This document shows positions 8,196-14,902 of a stretch of 24,690 bases of DNA, in pieces. A program made the position numbers and the translations under genes. The first letter of the stretch is position 1. Every line of letters starts with the position of its first letter. This DNA is from an uncultured Candidatus Saccharibacteria bacterium (GTDB taxonomy: Bacteria > Patescibacteria > Saccharimonadia > Saccharimonadales > JAEWBQ01), in assembly GCA_946885745.1 (NCBI GenBank), contig CAMPGV010000011.1, positions 1 through 24,690 of the forward strand, in the 5' to 3' direction. Below the pieces are notes generated by a model that worked only from the letters and a program-made list of their open reading frames with translations, was not told the DNA's origin and did no database searches.

Positions 8196-9335
8196 CTATT
8201 GTAACAGATAGAGATAGGCGAGCGCACCACCCCCTGCACCAAGAAGCAGCAATACTAACACCCACACCACCCATAGCCAGCCAGTTCGCTTTTTTGCTGG
8301 ATGCTCAAGCGGCTGATGGTATGTGTCAGTATCATAAATTGAGCCGGTTGTTTGATCACCAGTGCTCGGCGCTTCGCGGTACTGCTGCGGAATGGATACA
8401 GCACCTGTCGAAGAGGCAGCAGAAACTGCAGCAGTAATCGGCGCTGCAGTCGGTGCAACAAATGACTTCTCGGCAACGATTGCCTTGACTGGCTGTGTCG
8501 CAGCTTCCGGCGCGGCAGACTCGGAAGTTACACTGCCGACAGTCGTGTCGGACTCAATCGCCATCAGGTCACCCTGAAGCTCCTCGGGTAGAACTACCGC
8601 ATCAGCAGGAGCCTGCACATCGTCACGCGATTCGCTTACTTCTTCTTGTTCAGTAGTATCAAGAGTATGCGCCTCAAGCATCAGCTCCGGAGCCGGGCCG
8701 CCAAGCGGGCGCTTCTCAACCTTTGCGTCAGCTAAAAATGGCGAACTTAGTGGCTCGATCTGCTCAGTCTTAGCTAGCGCCTCATCAAGAGCCTGCTCTT
8801 GGTCGACCTCGTCATCGGAGGCGCTACTCGCATTATTAAATTCAAGTGGATCAGGCCAATCACGCACTTCCGCTACATCTGCAACGATGTCAGATTCCTG
8901 ACTATCGTGCGTCACTGGTACTATCTCTTCGGTAGGTACAACATGCGCTACGGTCTCCTCCGCAGGGCTGGCGAGTGGCTCAAGTGTTACACCTTGGCGT
9001 GATACACCGAGCGTTGAGCTCGCCTTTCTTTGTGTCGAAGCGGAAGGATGAATCACATCCATGAAGCGACCGCTACGACGAGCAGCAGGAGCGACCGAAC
9101 GGAGCTGCTCACGAGACTCAGACGGAACCGCACTCGTCACCGGGTCGGCTGAAGGAGCTAGAGCGACAGGCTCAGTAACGTCAACAGGCAGTTGTGGCAT
9201 CTTGTCGTCGGTTAGTGTCGGTGTGATCGTCAGCGTCTTGACATCATCTTGCTTTGCAGGCTCAGTCGCCTTCGGGACATTACCCATCAGCGTATTTACC
9301 GCTCGATCAAGTTCGTCAAAATCAAATTCTTTCAT
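8196..9335 (-). CDS. Hypothetical tail-anchored acidic membrane protein, 379 aa
   Basis: Unrecognised protein with a short ordered-looking N-terminus (FDFDELDRAVNTLMG), a long low-complexity middle rich in Glu, Asp, Ala, Val, Ser and Thr that looks disordered, a conserved-looking YDTDTYHQPLEHP segment, then AKKRTG and one membrane helix at about residues 352-378. There is no signal peptide, so the acidic bulk probably stays in the cytoplasm with the protein held by its C-terminus. The ATG at 9335 lies 7 bases after the tpiA stop with AGGGGTGG as ribosome-binding site, so it belongs to the tpiA transcript. Its last codons carry the uvrD promoter. Function unknown; a scaffold or cell-envelope role is only a guess. 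Confidence 0.8.
   Translation of the reverse strand: MKEFDFDELDRAVNTLMGNVPKATEPAKQDDVKTLTITPTLTDDKMPQLPVDVTEPVALAPSADPVTSAVPSESREQLRSVAPAARRSGRFMDVIHPSASTQRKASSTLGVSRQGVTLEPLASPAEETVAHVVPTEEIVPVTHDSQESDIVADVAEVRDWPDPLEFNNASSASDDEVDQEQALDEALAKTEQIEPLSSPFLADAKVEKRPLGGPAPELMLEAHTLDTTEQEEVSESRDDVQAPADAVVLPEELQGDLMAIESDTTVGSVTSESAAPEAATQPVKAIVAEKSFVAPTAAPITAAVSAASSTGAVSIPQQYREAPSTGDQTTGSIYDTDTYHQPLEHPAKKRTGWLWVVWVLVLLLLGAGGGALAYLYLLQ
8198..8206 (-). promoter_or_regulatory. Extended -10 promoter of uvrD, leaderless type
   Basis: TGTTACAAT ends 7 bases before the uvrD ATG. It is formed from the last two codons and the first base of the stop codon of the upstream gene. No Shine-Dalgarno precedes the ATG, so a leaderless mRNA is expected. 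Confidence 0.6.
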
Positions 9336-9342
9336 ACCACCC

Positions 9343-10125
9343 CTAATTCTTCGCTACTGCCGTGCTCTGATGTGCCTTGTTAATAATTTCTGTAAATTCA
9401 TGTGCATCGAGGCTCGCACCACCAATAAGTAGTCCGTTAATCCCCTCTATTGCCAAATAATCAGCTGCGCTTGCTGCCTTCACGCTGCCGCCGTACAAAA
9501 TTCGCACTGTCTTTGACGCTTGCGCACCGTACAAGTGCTTGATCTGACTACGGATCGCCTTGACTGCGGCCACAACATCACCAGGAAGCGCGTTGTCACC
9601 GGTTCCAATTGCCCAAACTGGTTCATAGGCAATCACAATACGCTCTAGCTCATCACTAGTAACGTTGGCAAGGCCGCCAACCAGCTGGTCGTGGATAATA
9701 TCATTCGTCTCACCCCAAGCACGCTCACTGGCGGTTTCACCGATACAAAGAATAGGCGTAATGTGGTTGCGCAGTGCAGCTTGAACTTTATTACGTGTGT
9801 CTTTATCGGTTTCGTTGAAAATATGCCGTCGCTCAGAATGGCCAACTAATGCATAGTTGACGATACCATGTAGCTGTGCGGCTGATACTTCACCAGTAAA
9901 AGCACCGTGGTCACGCCAGTAAAGGTTCTGGACCGCCAGCTTAAACTGACGGCGATCTACCTGAAGACTGAGCGATTGGAGGGCGAGCAGTGTTGGCGCC
10001 AGCACCACCTCGACGTCACGACGAACCTTCACCATGCCCGCAAGTTTATGCAAATATAAACTCGCTTCCTGAGTTGTCAGGTTCATTTTCCAGTTGCCGA
10101 CAATGAGTTTTTTGTCTGTTGTCAT
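9343..10125 (-). CDS. tpiA: Triosephosphate isomerase
   Basis: Glycolytic enzyme interconverting dihydroxyacetone phosphate and glyceraldehyde 3-phosphate, 260 aa. The substrate-binding NWKMN is near the start, the catalytic His is in VGHSERRHIF, the catalytic Glu in AYEPVWAIGTG (loop 6 follows), and the phosphate-binding YGGSVKAAS and GLLIGGASLD close the barrel. The frame is open to a GTG at 10146, but ATG 10125 gives the standard MTTDKKLIVGNWKMN start, so I use it. A weak AAGAAG lies upstream. It follows pgk by 35 bases and precedes a membrane-protein gene, forming part of a pyk-pgk-tpiA glycolysis block. Confidence 0.96.
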   Translation of the reverse strand: MTTDKKLIVGNWKMNLTTQEASLYLHKLAGMVKVRRDVEVVLAPTLLALQSLSLQVDRRQFKLAVQNLYWRDHGAFTGEVSAAQLHGIVNYALVGHSERRHIFNETDKDTRNKVQAALRNHITPILCIGETASERAWGETNDIIHDQLVGGLANVTSDELERIVIAYEPVWAIGTGDNALPGDVVAAVKAIRSQIKHLYGAQASKTVRILYGGSVKAASAADYLAIEGINGLLIGGASLDAHEFTEIINKAHQSTAVAKN

Positions 10126-10160
10126 AATTCTTATGCTTCTTTGCACTTAGTGTATATTAA

Positions 10161-11387
10161 TTATTTCCGAGCGTCTAGCAGACTTTCTATCCCAGGCAGT
10201 TTTTCACCGGCCATTAGCTCCAAACTCGCTCCGCCACCGGTAGAGACATGCGAGAAACTGTCACCCTTGCGAGCATCCCAATTCAACGCAAAATCCGCCG
10301 TGTCACCTCCGCCAATAATTGAGGTGATCTGTGGATGAGTCGCCAGCGCAAGCGCGAGGCGCGCCGAACCGTGAGAAAAGTTCGGTAGCTCCGCATACCC
10401 AAGCGTACCGTTCCAGATAACCGTTTTTGCATCGTCGATCGACTTAACAAGATGAGCGATTGATTCCGCGCCAACATCCAGCGCAATATCATGTGCGCCC
10501 ACTGTATCTACTCGCACTTCACGACGAGCGGCATTTTCATCAATCTTATCGGCCACCGCTAAATCAGATGGTAAAACGATCAGGTCATCTACCTTATCAG
10601 AGCCAACTTTTGCTTGAGCGGCAGCATAAATTTCATCAATAACCTGCCCTTGGTCGGCTTCAACCTTACTCTTCCCCAGATTGGCGCCACGATGCGCAAG
10701 CATAGTATTGGCCATCGCCCCGCCGATAACAACAGTGTCGGCAACTTCAATAAAACGCTTTACGAGCGCAATCTTATCGCTCACCTTTGCTCCGCCCATT
10801 ACTGCCACAAGTGGACGCTTTGGCGCCTTCATGGCGCCTGTAATTGAGGTGTACTCTCGCTCAAGGAGCAGCCCTGCAACACTCGGCAGAAGCATAGTAA
10901 TAGCCGCCGTACTAGTATGAGCGCGGTGCACGACACCAAAACCATCCTGCACAAAATATCGCGCACCACTGGCTTTGGCAAGTTCGCGAGCAAATCCTTC
11001 ATCATTTGCTTCTTCACGAGCATCAAAGCGAAGATTTTCAAGCACAATCACACTGCGCTTCGGGGCGCGCTTAATTGCCATCATCGCCTTGTCGCCAACC
11101 GTCCGATCAACAAAACGCACCGATTCGCCAAGCAGCTGAGCCAAGCGAGCAGCAATTGGCTCTAAACTTAATGACTCGTCGCGACCCTCCGGACGACCGA
11201 GATGACTAATGACTACCACTTTACAACCATCTTTTAGAAGCTGCTTCACTGTTGGGAGACTTGCTCGAATACGGAAGTCGTCAGCAATCGTGCCATCGCT
11301 ATGTAGCGGCACATTATAATCTGCCCGCAGCAAAACAGTCTGCCCCTGCAGTGGTACTGTTTTAATTGTCTGTTTAAAAAACGTCAT
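10161..11387 (-). CDS. pgk: Phosphoglycerate kinase
   Basis: Makes ATP by transferring phosphate from 1,3-bisphosphoglycerate to ADP, 408 aa, the normal bacterial length. Visible motifs: LRADYNVPL (substrate Asp/Asn), VISHLGRPEG, GGAKVSDKI in the hinge and nucleotide site, VIWNGTLGYAE, IIGGGDTADF and STGGGASLELMAG in the C-terminal nucleotide-binding domain. The ATG at 11387 has GGGGGTGGG just upstream. It lies between pyk and tpiA on the same strand. The 100-base gap from pyk contains a strong inverted repeat and a possible own -10 box. Confidence 0.97.
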   Translation of the reverse strand: MTFFKQTIKTVPLQGQTVLLRADYNVPLHSDGTIADDFRIRASLPTVKQLLKDGCKVVVISHLGRPEGRDESLSLEPIAARLAQLLGESVRFVDRTVGDKAMMAIKRAPKRSVIVLENLRFDAREEANDEGFARELAKASGARYFVQDGFGVVHRAHTSTAAITMLLPSVAGLLLEREYTSITGAMKAPKRPLVAVMGGAKVSDKIALVKRFIEVADTVVIGGAMANTMLAHRGANLGKSKVEADQGQVIDEIYAAAQAKVGSDKVDDLIVLPSDLAVADKIDENAARREVRVDTVGAHDIALDVGAESIAHLVKSIDDAKTVIWNGTLGYAELPNFSHGSARLALALATHPQITSIIGGGDTADFALNWDARKGDSFSHVSTGGGASLELMAGEKLPGIESLLDARK

Positions 11388-11417
11388 CCCACCCCCGTAC
11401 GTTTATCTGTTGCTCTT

Positions 11418-11423
11418 ATAATA
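11418..11423 (-). promoter_or_regulatory. Candidate -10 box of pgk
   Basis: TATTAT on the minus strand, 30 bases before the pgk ATG. No TGn extension and no good -35; the expected -35 area is filled by the inverted repeat at 11431-11467. Confidence 0.35.
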
Positions 11424-11430
11424 CCGGGAA

Positions 11431-11467
11431 GCCGAGGGAAATGAAAGACAGCTTTCATTTCCGAGGC
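11431..11467. repeat. Inverted repeat between pyk and pgk
   Basis: A perfect 11-bp stem (GGAAATGAAAG at 11437-11447 with CTTTCATTTCC at 11452-11462) around a 4-base loop, plus a further GCC/GGC pairing outside an internal loop. It starts about 20 bases after the pyk stop. No T-run follows on either strand, so it is not a textbook terminator. It could stabilise the pyk 3' end, attenuate read-through, or act as a DNA operator, since it sits just upstream of the pgk -10. Confidence 0.6.
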
Positions 11468-11487
11468 AACCCCGTACTACAATCTAT

Positions 11488-12909
11488 TTACGACTCAAGT
11501 ACACGAACGCGAATTGTATCAGTCGCGCCAACAAGTCCTGGCTGGCGACCACTGACGATCGCAACCGTGACAACTTCTTCGTCACCAAAGTAGCCTTCAG
11601 CCTTAAGCTCCTTAGCTAGCTCGTAACCAGCCTTTTCACCGTCTGGGCGAACATAGCTACGGTTTGCATAGCTGAGTGCCAGCTGCTGCGCAGCGCGCGG
11701 TGTACTTGTCACGCTAATGATAGGCATGTTCGGACGGTGAGCAGCGATATTCGCGGCCGTTGAGCCCGACTTAGTTTCACAAATGATAGCATCAACCTTC
11801 AGCTGTTCAGCAAGACTGACAGCGGCTGCGCTAATTGCATCCTGCTGGTGGTTCTTCACATCAATATCGTGAATCGGGTTCACTGTTGCGTTGTCCTGAG
11901 TATAAAGAATCACCTTCTTCATGGCTGCAACCGTCTGAAGCGGGTACTGGCCGTTAGCAGTTTCATCAGAAAGCATCACAGTGTCTGCACCCTGAATCAC
12001 GGCGTTGGCAACGTCACTTACTTCAGCACGAGTTGGCTCAGGTGCGTCAACCATGCTTGCCATCATCTGCGTCGCAACGATGCTGAGCTTACCGTACTTG
12101 CGGCAAAGTGCAATGATTCTGCGCTGAACGATTGGCACCACTTCAGCACCAGCCTCAACAGCGAGGTCACCACGAGCAACCATGATGCCGTCACTAACTT
12201 TAACAATCTCTTCAAGTGTCGCTGGCTCAATTGCTGCCTTAGTTTCGATCTTTGCAATAATTTGCGCAGTCGAGCCGAGGCCAACCAGGATCTGACGCAG
12301 GTTGTTGATATCGTCAGGTGACTGCACGAAGCTCAATGCTACGTAATCGATATCCTTCGTCGCGCCATACTCAACATCCTTAAGATCCTTTGGAGTCAAG
12401 ATATCACCACCGAAATCAGTATCAGGCAGGTTAATACCCTTACGGCTCATCAGTGTACCGGCGTTTTCGACACGGACCTTAATAGCAGTTTCAGAAGTCT
12501 TCTCAAGAACCGTCGTACGGATCTTGCCGTCAAAGATATAGAGCGGCTCACCTGGCTGCACTTTTTCAGCTAAGTTGTACTGAACTGGAAGCGTGTGACT
12601 ACCGTCATGCTCAGCGGCGTGGTCAAGAATTAGCTCAACACCTGCTTCAACATGAATATTTTCGATCAAATTGCCGAGGCGGATCTTTGGACCCTGCAGG
12701 TCCTGAAGGATCGCAACTGGCTTGCCAAGATCGGTACTCGCCTGACGGATCCACGCAAGCTGCTCGTCGCGCTCTTCGTAGCTACCGTGGCTAAAGTTAA
12801 GACGAAAACCGTTAACACCAGCTTGCGCAAGCGCCTTGATTGATTCGTAATTGCTCGTTGGTGGCCCCAATGTGGCCAAGATTTTGGTACGTTTAAAAAT
12901 AACACTCAT
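11488..12909 (-). CDS. pyk: Pyruvate kinase
   Basis: Last step of glycolysis, converting phosphoenolpyruvate and ADP to pyruvate and ATP; 473 aa, typical of the bacterial enzyme. Motifs: TKILATLGPPTSNYE at the start, GFRLNFSHGSYE (substrate-binding Arg), DLQGPKIRLG, ALSFVQSPDD, the family signature IAKIETKAA with the active-site Lys, MVARGDLAVEAG (metal-binding), VATQMMASM and MLSDETANGQYP. The C-terminal domain (ICETKSGSTAANIA, VTVAIVSGRQPG) is complete, with no extra PEP-utiliser domain. Start ATG 12909 has no ribosome-binding site, only a -10 box 7 bases away. In organisms with limited biosynthesis this block is likely a main ATP source; that is inference. Confidence 0.97.
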   Translation of the reverse strand: MSVIFKRTKILATLGPPTSNYESIKALAQAGVNGFRLNFSHGSYEERDEQLAWIRQASTDLGKPVAILQDLQGPKIRLGNLIENIHVEAGVELILDHAAEHDGSHTLPVQYNLAEKVQPGEPLYIFDGKIRTTVLEKTSETAIKVRVENAGTLMSRKGINLPDTDFGGDILTPKDLKDVEYGATKDIDYVALSFVQSPDDINNLRQILVGLGSTAQIIAKIETKAAIEPATLEEIVKVSDGIMVARGDLAVEAGAEVVPIVQRRIIALCRKYGKLSIVATQMMASMVDAPEPTRAEVSDVANAVIQGADTVMLSDETANGQYPLQTVAAMKKVILYTQDNATVNPIHDIDVKNHQQDAISAAAVSLAEQLKVDAIICETKSGSTAANIAAHRPNMPIISVTSTPRAAQQLALSYANRSYVRPDGEKAGYELAKELKAEGYFGDEEVVTVAIVSGRQPGLVGATDTIRVRVLES

Positions 12910-12916
12910 AAAGTCT

Positions 12917-12925
12917 AGTGTACCA
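12917..12925 (-). promoter_or_regulatory. Extended -10 promoter of pyk, leaderless type
   Basis: TGGTACACT ends exactly 7 bases before the pyk ATG. The predicted start of transcription is the A of ATG or one base before. No Shine-Dalgarno is present. Confidence 0.6.
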
Positions 12926-12930
12926 CCGTT

Positions 12931-13938
12931 TTACAGATTGAGCACCCCATCTTCAACTTGTGAACGAAAATGCCAAATACCACGCGCTTCTGTTTTATAT
13001 GTCCAATAAAACCAACCAAGCGCTTGAGTATATACCCCCGCCTGGAGTGCCCCATGGCGACGAAAGGCCTCTTCCTCGGTCAATAAACCTTTGCGGCTCA
13101 GTGCTTTTTGCGACAGTACGACGCTCCATTCGCCCACAATGATGGGTTGATGAAATTTTTCTAGACGATGAATAAGCCCTACACGCCGACCAACACGCGC
13201 AAAGTACCGCGCCAACGATTCGAATCGCTCCCACATATTGCCGAACTGATACCAATGAATATCCATCACAACCGGAAAGTCGGGGTCGGCAAGAATCGCG
13301 CCCGAAAGCAGCCGTGGCGTGAAAGCATCGTGAAAAACAATGTGCGTACCGGGGCGAGCTACATTGACCAGCCGCTCATACGCCTCCCGATAAAATCGTC
13401 GCAGAGTGAAGTGAAATATACCAATTTTTGGCTCATTTAAAAGCTCGATTCCCCATACTGCGGGCTGATCTTTATAGTGCGTCGCAAGCCGCTCAAGAAA
13501 CGTAATCGTTTTATCACGAAACGCTCTATCCTTGAACCAGTCAGCGTTACCAACTTTGCCGCTATGGTCTTTGCCGTTTTGCGAGCCCGGTGCGCCATGA
13601 AGACACAGGAGAACCTTTAGGTCGTACTTTGTTGCCATTTCGACCGCCCAATCTAGCCGCTCAATACTCCCCACATATGGCGGCTCGTCACCAAAAAGCC
13701 AGTAACCAACAGGAATACGTACCGCGGTTACCCCATTCGAGGCCATCCACTGAAAGTCTTCTTCAGTGATAAATGTCTTATGATGCTCGGCGATCTTATC
13801 AGCAGCCCCTGGTGCCTGCATGAAGGCATATTCATCCTTAGCGGATGTACCCACAAACAGCGTCGGCGTCATCCAGCGCTCCAACAGCAGCCAGCCTCCT
13901 AGATTTACACCGCGTAGTGACTCGTTTCGTACATGCAT
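12931..13938 (-). CDS. Glycoside hydrolase family 5, exo-1,3-beta-glucanase-like
   Basis: A 335-aa GH5 enzyme, closest by eye to the subfamily of yeast exo-beta-1,3-glucanase (GH5_9). It opens with RGVNLGGWLLLERWMTPTLF, then VRIPVGYWLF, LHGAPGSQNGKDHSG, the acid/base motif IELLNEP (Glu169), DIHWYQ (His228, Tyr230) and the nucleophile motif IVGEWS (Glu270). All catalytic residues are kept. There is no signal peptide, so the enzyme should act in the cytoplasm on imported oligosaccharides or glycosides, unless exported by another route. It lies 21 bases upstream of pyk on the same strand, but pyk has its own promoter. Exact substrate is not proven. Confidence 0.9.
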   Translation of the reverse strand: MHVRNESLRGVNLGGWLLLERWMTPTLFVGTSAKDEYAFMQAPGAADKIAEHHKTFITEEDFQWMASNGVTAVRIPVGYWLFGDEPPYVGSIERLDWAVEMATKYDLKVLLCLHGAPGSQNGKDHSGKVGNADWFKDRAFRDKTITFLERLATHYKDQPAVWGIELLNEPKIGIFHFTLRRFYREAYERLVNVARPGTHIVFHDAFTPRLLSGAILADPDFPVVMDIHWYQFGNMWERFESLARYFARVGRRVGLIHRLEKFHQPIIVGEWSVVLSQKALSRKGLLTEEEAFRRHGALQAGVYTQALGWFYWTYKTEARGIWHFRSQVEDGVLNL

Positions 13939-13945
13939 ACTCCCT

Positions 13946-13951
13946 ATTTTA
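13946..13951 (-). promoter_or_regulatory. -10 box of the GH5 gene, 7 bases from ATG
   Basis: TAAAAT ends 7 bases before the ATG at 13938. AGGGAGT lies between, but is too close to the ATG (1-2 bases) to be a good Shine-Dalgarno. Consistent with a leaderless mRNA. Confidence 0.45.
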
Positions 13952-14003
13952 ACGTTTTAATCTTAAAAATGCCCGCACACCCCTAGTCAAAGTCATAATT
14001 TTC

Positions 14004-14012
14004 TGCTATGAT
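14004..14012 (+). promoter_or_regulatory. Extended -10 promoter of tRNA-Glu
   Basis: TGCTATGAT, 12 bases before the first base of the mature tRNA. No convincing -35 at the normal distance. Confidence 0.55.
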
Positions 14013-14024
14013 TGTTGAGTTGTT

Positions 14025-14099
14025 GGTCTCATCGTCTAACGGTTAGGACACCAGGTTTTCATCCTGGCAATCGGAGTTCGATTCTCCGTGAGATCACCA
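14025..14099 (+). tRNA. tRNA-Glu (anticodon UUC)
   Basis: A complete cloverleaf with encoded CCA. Acceptor GGTCTCA pairs with TGAGATC (one G-U). The anticodon stem is CCAGG/CCTGG around TTTTCAT, giving anticodon TTC at 14058-14060. The T arm is CGGAG, TTCGATT, CTCCG. It is preceded by an extended -10 and followed at once by a strong terminator, so it is a single-gene unit. Confidence 0.97.
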
Positions 14100-14138
14100 T
14101 AGAAAGAACGTCACCATGCGGTGGCGTTTTTTCTATGG
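14097..14138 (+). terminator. Intrinsic terminator of tRNA-Glu
   Basis: A 19-bp near-perfect stem with loop ATGC. The core is CGTCACC/GGTGGCG followed by TTTTTT. The outer arm is CCATAGAAAGAA against TTTTTTCTATGG, so the symmetric repeat includes the CCA end of the tRNA. The matching A-run on the left makes it potentially bidirectional. Confidence 0.85.
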
Positions 14139-14169
14139 ATGAATTGTATTGATTCAATTACATCCCAAC

Positions 14170-14194
14170 AAAAAAACACCTCTTTCGAGATGTT
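14170..14194 (-). terminator. Intrinsic terminator of the minus-strand gene at 14246
   Basis: Read on the minus strand: AACATCTC, GAAA tetraloop, GAGGTGTT (one G-U pair), then a run of seven T. It lies about 50 bases after the stop of the gene ending at 14246 and supports that gene's strand. Confidence 0.8.
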
Positions 14195-14200
14195 GCGCGT

Positions 14201-14236
14201 GGCGGGATGTAGAGTAGTCACACTCTACATCCCGCC
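14201..14236. repeat. Perfect 15-bp inverted repeat downstream of the 14246 gene
   Basis: GGCGGGATGTAGAGT at 14201-14215 and its exact complement at 14222-14236 around a 6-base loop. It lies between the gene's stop codon and the T-run terminator. A strong mRNA 3'-end hairpin without its own T-run. The partial motif TACATCCC recurs near 14159-14166. Confidence 0.75.
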
Positions 14237-14245
14237 GGGGATTAC

Positions 14246-14644
14246 CTAGGCCACTGCCACCGGCTCAAGAAAACGCAGCTCGCACACGCTCTGGCGATGG
14301 TGCCGATTAGCAAGCACGTGCCGTTCCTTCTCGAGATGCAGCAGGCGGGCAAAGGTTGCTTTCTCACGCAGAAGCGGAGAGACTTCCTGAGCCCTCAGGC
14401 CAGCCGTAGTGATCAAATATTCGATCACTACATTAACAACACTGGCGTCCGACGGGAAGAGGCGCACATACTCCCCTACAAAGAGGGTCGTGCCTGCCTC
14501 GAGCCGCTCGAGAAGGACCATCTGGTCCGCCTCATCGAACAAATTGAGGTCATCTGAAAGCCATTTCAGCTGCTCCACATCCTGCGCCCAAAGGAGCTTG
14601 ATGTGCTGCAGCGGAACGTCTTTCGTAGATACTTCATCCAGCAT
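14246..14644 (-). CDS. Orphan hypothetical protein, 132 aa
   Basis: I recognise no family. The protein is soluble and mostly helical, with leucine-rich stretches (LLWAQDVEQLKWLSDD, LLREKATFARLLHLEKE), an acidic N-terminal half and a His/Arg-rich LANRHHRQSVCEL near the end. No signal peptide or membrane helix. The frame is open to ATG 14707, but that codon lies inside a predicted hairpin at the 5' end of the message and the added residues look non-coding, so I use ATG 14644. The ribosome-binding site is weak (GGAAGG, 12 bases away). A good promoter upstream and a terminator downstream on the same strand support a real single-gene unit. An overlapping plus-strand frame at 14297-14557 is the main alternative. 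Confidence 0.6.
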   Translation of the reverse strand: MLDEVSTKDVPLQHIKLLWAQDVEQLKWLSDDLNLFDEADQMVLLERLEAGTTLFVGEYVRLFPSDASVVNVVIEYLITTAGLRAQEVSPLLREKATFARLLHLEKERHVLANRHHRQSVCELRFLEPVAVA

Positions 14645-14703
14645 AATATAGCACTGCCTTCCGCATAGTCCCCATCTATGGCTACCTCGCGACAAACCAT
14701 AGC

Positions 14704-14729
14704 CCATGTACGTCTGAGCACGTATATGG
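14704..14729 (-). promoter_or_regulatory. Hairpin at the 5' end of the orphan-gene leader
   Basis: CCATATACGT and ACGTACATGG (minus strand) form a 10-bp stem with one A-C mismatch and a GCTCAG loop, starting at the predicted transcription start. A second stem, CTATGG/CCATAG, pairs 14676-14681 with 14697-14702. The 86-base leader is therefore structured. Confidence 0.5.
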
Positions 14730-14736
14730 TATTTCG

Positions 14737-14765
14737 TTTATACGCCCATTGACATAACAAGTCAA
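14737..14765 (-). promoter_or_regulatory. Promoter of the orphan minus-strand gene
   Basis: TTGACT, 17 bases, TATAAA on the minus strand: five of six matches in each hexamer at ideal spacing. Predicted start of transcription is near 14730. Confidence 0.75.
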
Positions 14766-14766
14766 T
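14748..14766. promoter_or_regulatory. Operator-like inverted repeat over the -35 box
   Basis: ATTGAC and GTCAAT, a perfect 6-bp inverted repeat with a 7-base centre. It covers the -35 hexamer and half of the spacer of the minus-strand promoter. The geometry (13 bp between half-site starts) is that of a small repressor site; no regulator is identified. Confidence 0.4.
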
Positions 14767-14866
14767 CATTTTTTTGTAGTAATATTATGTTCATTGTTTT
14801 ATAAGGCTTATCACACCTTAGCCTCCAATAATGCTTGTGCTTTTATTAGCAATGTTGCATAAAGTA

Positions 14867-14895
14867 TTGACATTTCTTAACTTTTATGGTAACTT
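14867..14895 (+). promoter_or_regulatory. Candidate promoter of the membrane-protein/lipoprotein operon
   Basis: TTGACA, 17 bases ending in TGG, then TAACTT: a perfect -35 with an extended but weak -10. A second, weaker copy, TTGCAT-N17-TAACTT, is offset 12 bases upstream. Predicted start of transcription is near 14902, giving a leader of about 375 bases. Confidence 0.5.
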
Positions 14896-14902
14896 TAGGA
14901 CA

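Noticed and set aside
6076..8274. Longer UvrD starting at 8274
   Set aside because: The extra 28 residues overlap the end of the preceding gene, are Cys/Trp-rich and do not resemble a helicase N-terminus; a -10 box lies right before ATG 8190.
10126..10146. GTG start extending TpiA by seven residues
   Set aside because: Triosephosphate isomerases begin close to the NWKMN motif, and ATG 10125 gives the normal length.
11431..11467. Intrinsic terminator after pyk
   Set aside because: A strong stem is present but no T-run follows on either strand, so I list it only as an inverted repeat.
14297..14557. Plus-strand reading frame of 86 codons opposite the orphan gene
   Set aside because: The minus-strand frame has its own promoter (14737-14765) and a T-run terminator (14170-14194), while the plus frame has no promoter or ribosome-binding site. 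Some doubt remains because neither matches a family.
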